Positions 1-7,343 of a DNA stretch of 21,261 bases are shown piece by piece (within the stretch, counting starts at the first letter, position 1; each line of letters starts with the position of its first letter). The DNA comes from Leptolinea sp964424035 (GTDB lineage Bacteria > Chloroflexota > Anaerolineae > Anaerolineales > Anaerolineaceae). Both the position numbers and the translations under genes were made by a program. The stretch spans positions 1 through 21,261 of the forward strand of contig CAYRHB010000061.1 of the NCBI GenBank assembly GCA_964424035.1, given 5' to 3'. The notes beneath the pieces were generated by a model. It worked only from the letters and a program-made list of their open reading frames with translations. It made no database searches and was not told the DNA's origin.

Positions 1-55
1 CTTAATAGGACATTTTAACTTTGCCAGTTTAGGACTCTACTACTTTGCCCCTACA
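1..55. mobile_element. Probable terminus of an IS21-like insertion sequence
   Basis: Two spaced copies of the pattern GGAC-N7-CTTTGCC lie at 8-25 and 32-49 with a 24-bp period, and the block ends in CCCCTACA at about 55. Read on the other strand it begins TGTAGGGGCAAAGT and then repeats a GGCAAAGT...GTCC unit. Iterated GCAAA...TGTCC repeats behind a terminal TG/CA are the arrangement I associate with ends of IS21-family elements, where the transposase binds. The transposase genes would lie left of the window, so this is a fragment. The family assignment is from memory of the family pattern; the repeats themselves are visible. Confidence 0.42.
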
Positions 56-70
56 AGGTGCCAGATTATC

Positions 71-98
71 TTGACATATGTAGATTGCATGATATAAA
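71..98 (+). promoter_or_regulatory. Sigma70-type promoter for the liv/amidohydrolase leader
   Basis: A perfect -35 hexamer TTGACA (71-76) is followed after 16 bp by TATAAA (93-98), so transcription would start near 105. It lies only about 15 bp beyond the putative IS end. It faces the transport operon, but an intrinsic terminator at 315-357 lies between it and the first gene. Confidence 0.6.
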
Positions 99-104
99 CA
101 ACCA

Positions 105-506
105 AATTTTTTGTTCATTTTGAAACATTTCCCTCCCAGACAACAATGAAAAAACAATGTGAATTAATTCAGCGTCTCCAGGGACGGCTCAGAAGAGATA
201 TTATCCAGAGCTGGTATTCCGGTGCGTTCAAATCGGGTATGATCTGGCAATCTCTCCGTTCAAATGCGGCGCAGCTTTCATTCATTGCCAATCGATATCA
301 AAAGCGATCTTTCTGTGAGGCTTGGGGTTTTTCCTCCCCCAAGTCTCACTGCTTTTTATAAAAAGGTAAGCAACAATCTACTGAAATACCTGATTGTCTT
401 ACCGGCAGTCAGGTGAATCGGGATTGCGGTGTGGATAACGTGGCAAAGAATCGGAACTTTGACCATGAACAAAGAAGAGAATGCAAACAAAAGGAGGAAC
501 GTAGTG
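105..506 (+). promoter_or_regulatory. Structured 5' leader of the liv operon, candidate attenuator or riboswitch
   Basis: No convincing gene is present between the promoter and the binding-protein start at 507. The RNA can fold into a long irregular helix: AGAGAT (194-199) with ATCTCT (250-255), then after an internal loop CCAGA (205-209) with TCTGG (243-247). Next come the terminator hairpin at 315-349 and a further hairpin pairing GGTAAG (365-370) with CTTACC (398-403) and ACAATC (373-378) with GATTGT (392-397). The motif CGTTCAAAT occurs twice, near 224 and 257. Promoter, folded domain, terminator, gene is the layout of a transcription-terminating riboswitch or attenuator. It matches no riboswitch class I can name. 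The alternative is a separate small RNA or a terminator left by an upstream unit. Confidence 0.4.
315..357 (+). terminator. Intrinsic terminator inside the liv leader
   Basis: A 13-bp stem (315-327 with 337-349, containing one G-U pair) encloses a 9-nt loop and is followed by the T-rich stretch CTTTTTA (352-358). The stem is GC-rich at the loop side (CTTGGGG/CCCCAAG). It lies about 215 nt downstream of the predicted transcription start and about 150 nt before the first gene, so it should limit read-through into the operon unless it is disrupted. Confidence 0.7.
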
Positions 507-1457
507 ATGAAAAAAAGCAAGTTGTTTGTCACATTGTTACTGGTCAGCCTGGCAACCGGATTGTTATCGGGATGCTCGCAGTCCAAGACCATCAAAGTAG
601 GGTTTGTCGCGCAGATGACCGGCCCGGATTCCTACATCGGCCAGGCGGCTAAGGTCGCATTGGAAGATGAAGTAAAAGCAATTAATGAAAAAGGCGGTAT
701 TCAGGGATACACAATTGAACTGATCACCTATGACAGCCGCTCCGAAATTCCGGATGCCGTGGCTGCCGCCAAGCGTCTTATGGAACAGGACAAAGTGAAC
801 GCCATCATTGGTCCTGAGTGGTCAGGTGCTGCCATTCCGATTGCCAGCATGGCTGATACAGCCAAAATCCCTGTTATTGCGACAACAGCATCAAATGTTA
901 AAGTGACCGTTGATGATAACGATCAGGTTCACCCTTACATGTTCAGAACCTGTTTCATCGACCCCTACCAGGGATATGCCCTTGCCGACTTTGCCTACAA
1001 GGAACTTGGCAAAACCAAAGTTGCCTTCATTACGGATGTGACGTCAGCCTATTCCGTCGGTATCCAGAATTTCTTTGTGGATCATTTCACTGAACTGGGT
1101 GGCGAAGTTGTGGCTAAAGAAGGCTATCAGGCGAATGACACTGAATTCCGTGCCCAGATCTCCAAAGTTGCCGAATCCGGCGCGGATCTTCTAATGGTTC
1201 CCACCGGTACCTATCGTGATATTGCCCTCATTTCAAAACAGGCTATGGCCCTTGACCTGAAGATCCAATATCTGGGTGTTGACGGTTGGGTGGCAGATGA
1301 ACTTCTCAGCATGGCCGGACCTGAACTGGAAGGTGCCTACCTGTCCAGTGGTGTTTCCACAGAGTCCCCCGAATTCCAGGAATATAACGCAACATTCGAA
1401 AAAGCCCACGGTCAAAAAGCATCGGTTTATGCCTACTATGCCATCGATGCGCTGTAA
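507..1457 (+). CDS. ABC-transporter solute-binding lipoprotein (Liv type), cut short by an in-frame TAA
   Basis: This encodes the N-terminal 316 residues of a periplasmic-binding-protein-like receptor of the branched-chain amino acid/amide family (Peripla_BP_6). It would be a lipid-anchored extracytoplasmic receptor feeding the LivHMGF importer downstream. I start it at ATG 507 because AGGAGG (492-497) lies 9 nt upstream and the protein then begins with a lipoprotein signal peptide: MKK, a hydrophobic stretch, and lipobox L-S-G-C with Cys23. The body shows the expected start (KVGFVAQMTGP), IIGP near the first third, and a late AYYAIDAL helix. The reading frame meets TAA at 1455-1457, yet homologous sequence continues immediately in the same frame to 1670 (next entry). 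Together they make about 387 codons, normal for the family. So this is a nonsense mutation, a base-call error, or a genuinely split gene. The ligand cannot be told from sequence. Confidence 0.85.
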   Translation: MKKSKLFVTLLLVSLATGLLSGCSQSKTIKVGFVAQMTGPDSYIGQAAKVALEDEVKAINEKGGIQGYTIELITYDSRSEIPDAVAAAKRLMEQDKVNAIIGPEWSGAAIPIASMADTAKIPVIATTASNVKVTVDDNDQVHPYMFRTCFIDPYQGYALADFAYKELGKTKVAFITDVTSAYSVGIQNFFVDHFTELGGEVVAKEGYQANDTEFRAQISKVAESGADLLMVPTGTYRDIALISKQAMALDLKIQYLGVDGWVADELLSMAGPELEGAYLSSGVSTESPEFQEYNATFEKAHGQKASVYAYYAIDAL

Positions 1458-1670
1458 ATGATCGAATATGGAGCTGACGAAGCCATCACCAAGACAGGTT
1501 CACCTTCAGCCACTGCGATCCGTGATGCGATCGAGAACATGAAAGACGTACCGGTATTTACCAGCAATCTGACTATTGAACCGGATACCCACAATCCGCA
1601 TAATAAACCGGTGATCATTATGGAGATCACTGATTCTCAGTGGAAGATCACCAAGACGTACACTCCATAA
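1458..1670 (+). pseudogene. C-terminal 70 codons of the solute-binding protein, separated by the in-frame stop
   Basis: This is the missing tail of the preceding binding-protein gene. The residues fit the last lobe of the family: a helix (ATAIRDAIENM), a short beta region (VPVFTSNLTIEPDT), and the usual closing strand KPVIIMEITDSQWKI. The frame is identical to the upstream part, and only one codon (TAA, 1455-1457) interrupts it. An ATG directly abuts the stop (TAAATG), so re-initiation is conceivable, but I see no good ribosome-binding site just upstream. A free 70-residue tail would not fold as a binding protein alone. It could associate with the truncated N-terminal part only if exported, and it has no signal peptide. 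I therefore treat it as part of one disrupted gene spanning 507-1670. Confidence 0.75.
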
Positions 1671-1717
1671 TTTTCGGCAGACAGGTGTAACAACCTGGCT
1701 GAATCCTGTAACTTTTG

Positions 1718-1749
1718 CCCTGAGGGGGCGTGTATTCGCCCCCGAGGGG
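1718..1749 (+). repeat. Intercistronic stem-loop between binding-protein and permease genes
   Basis: A 7-bp GC stem (GGGGGCG 1724-1730 with CGCCCCC 1737-1743, loop TGTATT) is extended, across a symmetrical GA/GA mismatch, by CCCT (1718-1721) with GGGG (1746-1749). No T-run follows, so it is not a classical terminator. In transport operons such a hairpin after the receptor gene often stabilises the receptor message and dampens expression of the membrane genes. That role is inference here. Confidence 0.6.
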
Positions 1750-1834
1750 TAATTGTATGAAAACCTTTTTAAGGTGCTTTGAGTGAAAAGCAGGCTTGCT
1801 CCCGGCTTTGAATTCAGGGAGAGGAGTTTTCTAC

Positions 1835-2710
1835 GTGACACTCTTTCTTCAGCAAATTGTCAGCGGAATATCCATTGGAGCGGTGTACTCGCTTCTGGCT
1901 GTAGGGTATGCGCTGGTTTATAGCGTATATAACTTTACAAACTGGGCATTTGACGCCTTTATGGTTGTCGGAGCTTTTGCCGGTTTCTATGCCATCACCA
2001 GTTTCTATTTACCGGTTTGGGTTGCTTTATCACTATCCATCCTGATCACGGTAGCACTTTCATTGATTGTTGAAACCGGGGCATACCGGCCATTGCGCAT
2101 GCGTAATGCACCCCGCCTGTACATGATGATCTCGGCCATGGGCGCGAACCTCGCAATCATCAATATTGTCAACCTTGTATTTGGCGGTGCGTTCCGTAAA
2201 TTCCCTGAGATCATTCCCGGGACGATCAACGTTCAGGGTGTGGCTTTTGGAAAAATGGACCTTGCGGCAGCCATCATCTCATTTGTTGTACTCGGATTGC
2301 TCTGGTTTTTCCTAATGCGTACGAAGCAGGGGTTGGCGATCCGGGCAAGCTCTCTGGATACGCTCACCGCTGGCATTATGGGGATCAATAACAACAGTGT
2401 GGCACTGGTTATTTTCTTTATTACCGGTGTTTTATCATCGATAAGTGGTGTGTTTTATGGAATCAAATATGCCGTATTTCCGTATCTTGGTTCTGTTACA
2501 ACCAAAGCCATGATCGCCAGTATCATCGGCGGGTTGGGAAGCCTTCCCGGTGCCGTTGTCGGCAGCCTGCTGCTCGGCATCCTGGAAACCCTGATTTCAG
2601 GGTATGTATCCTCGGTCTACCGTGACCTGTTCTCATTCACTCTTTTGATCATTATGCTGCTCTTCCTCCCCAACGGCCTATTCGGTATGCGCACGGAAGA
2701 GAAGCTGTAA
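1835..2710 (+). CDS. livH: Branched-chain amino acid/amide ABC transporter permease LivH
   Basis: An inner-membrane permease of the BPD_transp_2 (LivH/LivM) family that pairs with LivM to form the channel. The protein is almost entirely hydrophobic helices. It opens with the typical IVSGISIGAVYSLLAVGYALVYSV, has a conserved central cytoplasmic-loop region (AIRASSLDTLTAGIMGIN), and ends ...LLFLPNGLFGMRTEEKL. I choose the GTG at 1835 because AGGGAGAGGAG lies about 8 nt before it; that gives 291 residues, the usual size. An in-frame TTG at 1796 would add 13 residues with no matching site. It follows the binding-protein gene by 164 nt holding a stem-loop, and LivM starts 12 nt after its stop, so the permeases and ATPases are tightly coupled. 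Confidence 0.93.
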   Translation: MTLFLQQIVSGISIGAVYSLLAVGYALVYSVYNFTNWAFDAFMVVGAFAGFYAITSFYLPVWVALSLSILITVALSLIVETGAYRPLRMRNAPRLYMMISAMGANLAIINIVNLVFGGAFRKFPEIIPGTINVQGVAFGKMDLAAAIISFVVLGLLWFFLMRTKQGLAIRASSLDTLTAGIMGINNNSVALVIFFITGVLSSISGVFYGIKYAVFPYLGSVTTKAMIASIIGGLGSLPGAVVGSLLLGILETLISGYVSSVYRDLFSFTLLIIMLLFLPNGLFGMRTEEKL

Positions 2711-2722
2711 GGAGCACAATCC

Positions 2723-3631
2723 ATGGGATATATAAACACGATTGTGATCCTTGGCGGAATCAGTGTAATCGCGGCACTGGGTGTGGCCATTCTGACCGGT
2801 TATACCGGACTCTTCTCCATCGGACATGCGGCTTTTATGGCATTGGGCGGCTACGCGGCGGCATTCGTATATATGAACCTCAACGTGCCGTATATACCGG
2901 CTCTTCTGGTGGGCGGATTATTTTCTGGGCTGTGCAGTCTGGTCATCGGGGTTCCAACCTTTCGAAGCAAGCTGACAGGCGATTACTTCGCCATTGCCAC
3001 ATTTGGATTTGCCGAAGCCATTCGATTGCTTCTGAATAATACATACCAATCTTTGGGCGGAGCATTCGGGTTCACCGGTATTCCGCAGTTAACCACGCTG
3101 CCGGTCGTCCTGGTTACTGTCATTCTGTCCATCTTCTTTGCCCATAGTTTTGTCACCTCTCAATATGGAAAGAACTGTGTAGCAGTGAAGCAGGATGAAG
3201 TGGCTGCCCAGATGATGGGTGTAAATCTGTTGAAGACAAAATTGATCGCCCTGTTCATCAGTGCTTTTTTTGCCGGGGTGGCGGGTGGATTGTTCGGCTT
3301 CTATATGGCCTACCTGGTTCCTTCCATGTTCACAGCCACCCGCTCATATGATCTACTGGCTGCTGTTGTCTTTGGCGGTATGCAGTCACTCATCGGCCCG
3401 GCCATTGCCGCGTTTGTTCTGGTGGCTGTTCCTGAACTGCTGCGCTTCTTCACTGAATGGCGTTTGATCATCTACGGTCTCCTGTTTGTGATCATCATGA
3501 TCTTCAAACCACAGGGTTTGCTGGGTTATACCGAAATGAATTTCACCTACACCTGGCATGCGATCAAGAAATTTTTCCAGGATCTCTCGGGAAAAAGAAA
3601 GAATAAAAAATCCGGGGAGGATAAAGCATGA
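2723..3631 (+). CDS. livM: Branched-chain amino acid/amide ABC transporter permease LivM
   Basis: The second membrane subunit of the importer, 302 residues. Early sequence GYTGLFSIGHAAFMALGGYAAA is the hallmark of LivM. The central cytoplasmic segment (GKNCVAVKQDEVAAQMMGVNLLKTK) matches the EAA-like loop that contacts the ATPases, and the protein ends PQGLLGY before a lysine-rich, presumably cytoplasmic tail. AAGGAG (2709-2714) overlaps the livH stop and sits 8 nt before the ATG. The 3' end overlaps livG in an ATGA arrangement (start 3628, stop 3629-3631), which indicates translational coupling. Confidence 0.94.
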   Translation: MGYINTIVILGGISVIAALGVAILTGYTGLFSIGHAAFMALGGYAAAFVYMNLNVPYIPALLVGGLFSGLCSLVIGVPTFRSKLTGDYFAIATFGFAEAIRLLLNNTYQSLGGAFGFTGIPQLTTLPVVLVTVILSIFFAHSFVTSQYGKNCVAVKQDEVAAQMMGVNLLKTKLIALFISAFFAGVAGGLFGFYMAYLVPSMFTATRSYDLLAAVVFGGMQSLIGPAIAAFVLVAVPELLRFFTEWRLIIYGLLFVIIMIFKPQGLLGYTEMNFTYTWHAIKKFFQDLSGKRKNKKSGEDKA

Positions 3632-4434
3632 GTGAATCCCTCCTTCAAATGAACGATGTTTCGGTTTCCTTTGGCGGCGTGAAAGCGGTTCGCAATATGA
3701 ACCTCGCTTTACAGCCCGGCGAGTTGATCGGTTTGATTGGTCCCAACGGCGCTGGTAAGACCACCATTTTTAACCTCATCACAGGATCTATCAAACCAAC
3801 CAGCGGCGCCATCCATTTCAAGGGGAAGGATATCATTGGCAAGTCGTCAGACCAGCTCTGTCATATGGGGATCAGCCGGACATTTCAGAATATCCGCCTG
3901 TTCCCACTGATGTCTGTATTCGAAAACGTTGCGCTCGGACTTCACAGTGATCCGCATTACTCCATTCTTGAGGCATTTGTACGCACACCAAACGCCCGGA
4001 AAAAGGAAAAAGAGGTGGAGAGCCAGGTGGCGGAACTTCTTAAACTGGTCGGCTTGCAGGATTATGCCTTGCAGAAAGCCGGAGTTTTACCATATGGATT
4101 GCAGCGAAGGCTGGAATTGGCGCGTGCCATGGCCACGTCCCCTGAACTTCTATTGCTGGATGAACCGGCTGCCGGTATGAATGAAGATGAGTGTGCCGGA
4201 TTGATCAAAATGATCCGGAACATTCATGAGCTAAAGAAATACAGTATTATCCTGATCGAACATCATATGAATGTGGTCATGGACCTGTGCCGTAAATCCC
4301 GCATTCTGGTATTAAATCTAGGCGAAACACTGGCTATTGGCAGTCCGGTAGAAATTCAAAATGATCCAAGGGTTATCGGAGCATACCTGGGTGAGAAAAG
4401 AGAGCGTAATGTCAGAAAACGTTCCAATTCTTAA
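3628..4434 (+). CDS. livG: Branched-chain amino acid/amide ABC transporter ATP-binding protein LivG
   Basis: One of two cytoplasmic ATPases that power the importer, 268 residues. Walker A is GPNGAGKT (residues 38-45), the Q-loop region is RTFQNIRLF (84-92), Walker B is LLLLDEP (174-180) and the switch histidine lies in IEHHM (His212). The ABC signature is LPYGLQRR (154-161) in place of LSGGQ; the YG-QRR form is normal for LivG. The start overlaps livM by 4 nt (ATGA) with GGGGAGG just upstream, and its 3' end overlaps livF by 26 nt. The short C-terminal tail after YLGEKR is basic. Confidence 0.95.
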   Translation: MSESLLQMNDVSVSFGGVKAVRNMNLALQPGELIGLIGPNGAGKTTIFNLITGSIKPTSGAIHFKGKDIIGKSSDQLCHMGISRTFQNIRLFPLMSVFENVALGLHSDPHYSILEAFVRTPNARKKEKEVESQVAELLKLVGLQDYALQKAGVLPYGLQRRLELARAMATSPELLLLDEPAAGMNEDECAGLIKMIRNIHELKKYSIILIEHHMNVVMDLCRKSRILVLNLGETLAIGSPVEIQNDPRVIGAYLGEKRERNVRKRSNS

Positions 4435-5137
4435 TGTAAAAGATCTTAATGTTCATTATGGCGGTATTCACGCGCTGAGAAATATCGACCTTCAGATATT
4501 CAAGGGTGAGATCGCCTCCGTGATTGGGGCCAACGGGGCGGGGAAATCCACCCTGTTAAAAACCATCAGCAGTGTAAAAGCCTACACATCAGGCAGTATC
4601 CAGTTCAATGGAAAGAACCTGCCGAAACAATCGTTCCAGGTGGTGAAAGAAGGCATCACACTCGTCCCGGAGGGACGCAGGATTTTCGGTCCGCTATCCG
4701 TCAAGGAAAACTTAATGCTCGGTGCGTATTCAAAAAATGATCCGCATCAAATTGAGAACCGGATTGCACAGGTTTTTGAGCTTTTTCCGGTATTGCGCGA
4801 ACGTATCCGTCAGCCCGGTGGCACGCTTTCAGGCGGTGAACAGCAGATGCTGGCAATCGGTCGTGCGTTGATGTCGGAACCGCAGATGCTGTTGCTGGAT
4901 GAACCATCGCTGGGGTTGGCACCCAAGATCATTGACCTTGTTTTGGATACGATCGTAAAATTGAATGAAGAGACAGGCCTTACCATTCTCCTCGTTGAAC
5001 AGAATGCCACACTGGCACTGGAGATCAGCGACCATTCATTTGTTCTGGAAACCGGCGAGATCAAGATGCGTGGCAGGGGATGTGATCTTCTGGATGACCC
5101 GCGCGTCAAGGACAGTTATCTGGGTGTATCCAGCTAA
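4409..5137 (+). CDS. livF: Branched-chain amino acid/amide ABC transporter ATP-binding protein LivF
   Basis: The second ATPase of the importer, 242 residues from ATG 4409, the usual LivF size. Walker A is GANGAGKST (40-48), the signature is LSGGEQQ (140-146), Walker B is LLLDEPS (161-167), and the VEQN motif (196-199) replaces the H-loop, as is typical for LivF. An earlier in-frame ATG at 4361 would only extend the protein back into livG; the chosen start aligns the conserved first strand (ILNVKDLNVHYGG). It lies inside the end of livG (26-nt overlap), so translation is coupled. The amidohydrolase gene follows 18 nt after its stop. Confidence 0.94.
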   Translation: MSENVPILNVKDLNVHYGGIHALRNIDLQIFKGEIASVIGANGAGKSTLLKTISSVKAYTSGSIQFNGKNLPKQSFQVVKEGITLVPEGRRIFGPLSVKENLMLGAYSKNDPHQIENRIAQVFELFPVLRERIRQPGGTLSGGEQQMLAIGRALMSEPQMLLLDEPSLGLAPKIIDLVLDTIVKLNEETGLTILLVEQNATLALEISDHSFVLETGEIKMRGRGCDLLDDPRVKDSYLGVSS

Positions 5138-5155
5138 ATAGGATAATGAGGAAAA

Positions 5156-6754
5156 ATGAAAATGAAGAATCGGGTCTTGATTAATGGTAGGGTTCACACA
5201 TTGGATTTGGAAAAACCATCAGCTTCCGCGCTTGCGATACGTGGAAGTGAGATCGTCTATGTTGGAAATAATGATGGCGCGAAAGCGGTTTTCACCGGCG
5301 AACCCTGTGAGGTTGTAGATCTCAAAGGTGCGACCGTTATTCCCGGATTGACCGATGCGCACCTGCATTTTGAGTACTACTCCATGATGTTGCAGACCAT
5401 CAATGCCGAGCTTCCAACAGCCGCCGAGGTTGTCACACAGGTGGAGAAGAAAGCCCGGAGCCTGCCGGAAGGCAAGTGGATCACCGGCTTTGGCTGGAAC
5501 CACAATGAATGGGGAGGCGAATTCCCGACCGCTGATATGCTTGATAAAGTAGCACCGCGCCACCCGGTCTCTCTGCAGGCTAAAAGCGGACATGCCATCT
5601 GGGTAAACAGCGCAGCATTGAGTGAAGTTGGAATTACGGATACCACCCCCGATCCGGAAGGTGGGCACATCGTACGGGATGCGGCTGGCCGGGCAACGGG
5701 TATCATCCTCGAAGAAGCCATGTGGCTGGTTGACCGCAAAATCCCCGCGCCGACTGTTGAGGAATTAACCTCTGCCGTTCAGTTTGGCATGCAAACTGCC
5801 AATAAACGGGGGCTGACTGGAATACATGATTTTGATCAGCCATCCGTATTTAAGGCGTTTCAACGGCTCCACAGGGAAGGAAAGTTGACCCTGCGTGTCA
5901 ACAAGGGTATACCGCTGGCATACCTTGATGCAACAGTGGAAGCCGGACTTTACACAGGTTTTGGCGATGATATGCTCCATCTCGGACCGCTTAAAATGAT
6001 TGCCGATGGTGCCCTTGGACCAAAAACGGCCTGGATGCTGGCGGGATATGATTCCGCTCCTGATGATACCGGGATTTCAACAACAGATGTGGAAGTGTTG
6101 TGTGAGAGCACATTAAAAGCCAATGCCAATGGACTGGTTGTGGCTATTCACGCCATTGGCGATCGCGCCAATCGTGAGGTACTGGATATTTTCGCGGAAT
6201 CAAAGAAGCAAAACCCCGGTTCCGGTCTGCGTAACCGGATTGAACATGTCCAGCTTCTGGCTCCCGAAGATCTGGGCCGGCTGGCAGAATTGGGAGTGAT
6301 CGCTTCCATGCAGCCCATTCATGCCACTTCTGACATGTATATAGCAGACAAACACTGGGGCAGCCGGGTAGCCGGAGCTTATGCCTTGAAAACCCAACTG
6401 GAAAAAGGCGCTGTGCTGGCACTGGGGTCTGACTGCCCGGTGGAGACCCTGGATCCTCTGATTGGAATTCACGCGGCTGTGACCCGACGCCGGGCGGATG
6501 GATCCCCGGGACCCGATGGCTGGCGGCCGGAACAACGGTTGACCGTGGAAGAGGCTGTAAAAGGATACACCCAGGGACCGGCGTATGCCTGTGGCATGGA
6601 AGACAGGTTGGGCACGATCAAAGAAGGGTATCTGGCTGATCTGACAATTTTGGATAAGGATATTTTCAGTCTGGATCCCATGGAGATTTTGAATACGTCG
6701 GTGTTGGGAACAGTGGTTGATGGAAAATTTGCCTGGCGCAGTGAGACGATCTGA
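5156..6754 (+). CDS. YtcJ-type metal-dependent amidohydrolase (Amidohydro_3)
   Basis: A cytoplasmic TIM-barrel hydrolase of the amidohydrolase superfamily, 532 residues, no signal peptide. Metal-ligand motifs are visible in order: H-L-H at 69-71 (in GLTDAHLHFEYYS), His332 (VVAIHAIGDRAN), His364 (NRIEHVQ) and Asp426 (GSDCPVETLDP). The N- and C-terminal beta-sandwich segments are present (INGRVHTLD; GTIKEGYLADLTILDKD). The family includes N-substituted formamide deformylase and many uncharacterised YtcJ proteins acting on amide or urea-like bonds, so the substrate is unknown. GAGG at 5148-5151 is close to ATG 5156; an in-frame ATG at 5162 has better spacing, which changes only two residues. As the last gene of the liv operon it probably hydrolyses what the importer brings in. 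Confidence 0.9.
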   Translation: MKMKNRVLINGRVHTLDLEKPSASALAIRGSEIVYVGNNDGAKAVFTGEPCEVVDLKGATVIPGLTDAHLHFEYYSMMLQTINAELPTAAEVVTQVEKKARSLPEGKWITGFGWNHNEWGGEFPTADMLDKVAPRHPVSLQAKSGHAIWVNSAALSEVGITDTTPDPEGGHIVRDAAGRATGIILEEAMWLVDRKIPAPTVEELTSAVQFGMQTANKRGLTGIHDFDQPSVFKAFQRLHREGKLTLRVNKGIPLAYLDATVEAGLYTGFGDDMLHLGPLKMIADGALGPKTAWMLAGYDSAPDDTGISTTDVEVLCESTLKANANGLVVAIHAIGDRANREVLDIFAESKKQNPGSGLRNRIEHVQLLAPEDLGRLAELGVIASMQPIHATSDMYIADKHWGSRVAGAYALKTQLEKGAVLALGSDCPVETLDPLIGIHAAVTRRRADGSPGPDGWRPEQRLTVEEAVKGYTQGPAYACGMEDRLGTIKEGYLADLTILDKDIFSLDPMEILNTSVLGTVVDGKFAWRSETI

Positions 6755-6775
6755 TCCGTCGTCTAATCTGTAATT

Positions 6776-6819
6776 AAATGTCGGACGGAACCATAATTGC
6801 GGTTCCGTCCGACATTTTT
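6776..6819 (+). terminator. Strong bidirectional intrinsic terminator
   Basis: A perfect 17-bp inverted repeat (6776-6792 with 6801-6817) encloses the 8-nt loop ATAATTGC and runs into TTTTT. The A-run on the left arm makes it work on both strands. It separates the convergent liv/amidohydrolase operon from the receptor-cheW operon, whose cheW stop codon is at 6850. Confidence 0.9.
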
Positions 6820-6849
6820 AATGATTTTCCGTTTTTATATTCACAAAGT

Positions 6850-7302
6850 TCAAATTGCCAGAGTGGCTGCCTGAAGCTGCTCTTCCTGTGATAGAACCCG
6901 GTTCATGTCCAGCAGGATGATCATCCGGTTGTCAGTATGTGCGATACCGGTAATATAGCTGGATTTCACGGTTGTTACTATGGGTGGAGGGGGTTCAATG
7001 ATCGAATCATCAATGGTTAGAACCTCAGAAACTGAGGAAACGATCATTCCTGTCTTCAGTTGACCCATATTGATTATGACGATCCGGGTTTCATTATTCC
7101 TTTCGTGCGGGGGGATACCGAACCGTTTTTCAAGATCAATCACAGGCAGCACGACACCGCGAAGGTTGATCACTCCTTCGACATATTCGGGAGAATTCGG
7201 GATTTTTGTTATATCCTGCAATTTATTGATTCCCTCAACATAGGCAATCTCTATCCCGAAGCTCTCGTTTGCCAGTTTGAAAATCACCAGTTGTTTTTCC
7301 AT
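6850..7302 (-). CDS. cheW: Chemotaxis coupling protein CheW
   Basis: A 150-residue single-domain CheW, the scaffold linking chemoreceptors to CheA. It begins EKQLVIFKLANESFGIEI, contains VEGVINLRGVVLPVIDL (about 40-57) with the conserved N-L-R-G receptor-binding motif, and closes with the IIILLD-type strand (RMIILLDMNRVL). The proline run EPPPPI (about 103-108) is normal for the loop there. GGAGAT precedes the ATG by 5-6 nt. It lies 41 nt downstream of a chemoreceptor gene on the same strand, so the two are very likely co-transcribed. No CheA, CheY, CheB or CheR is in the window. Confidence 0.94.
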   Translation of the reverse strand: MEKQLVIFKLANESFGIEIAYVEGINKLQDITKIPNSPEYVEGVINLRGVVLPVIDLEKRFGIPPHERNNETRIVIINMGQLKTGMIVSSVSEVLTIDDSIIEPPPPIVTTVKSSYITGIAHTDNRMIILLDMNRVLSQEEQLQAATLAI

Positions 7303-7343
7303 GGCATCTCCGATGTACAGTTTCTTGTTTTACCGGTGACCGA

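Noticed and set aside
224..265. CGTTCAAAT repeats resembling tRNA T-loops
   Set aside because: The flanking bases do not form a 5-bp T stem and no acceptor or anticodon arms can be built, so there is no tRNA.
146..361. 71-codon + strand ORF starting MKKQCELIQRL
   Set aside because: No ribosome-binding site, it runs through the terminator hairpin at 315-349, and its composition resembles no family I know. The RNA structures explain the region better.
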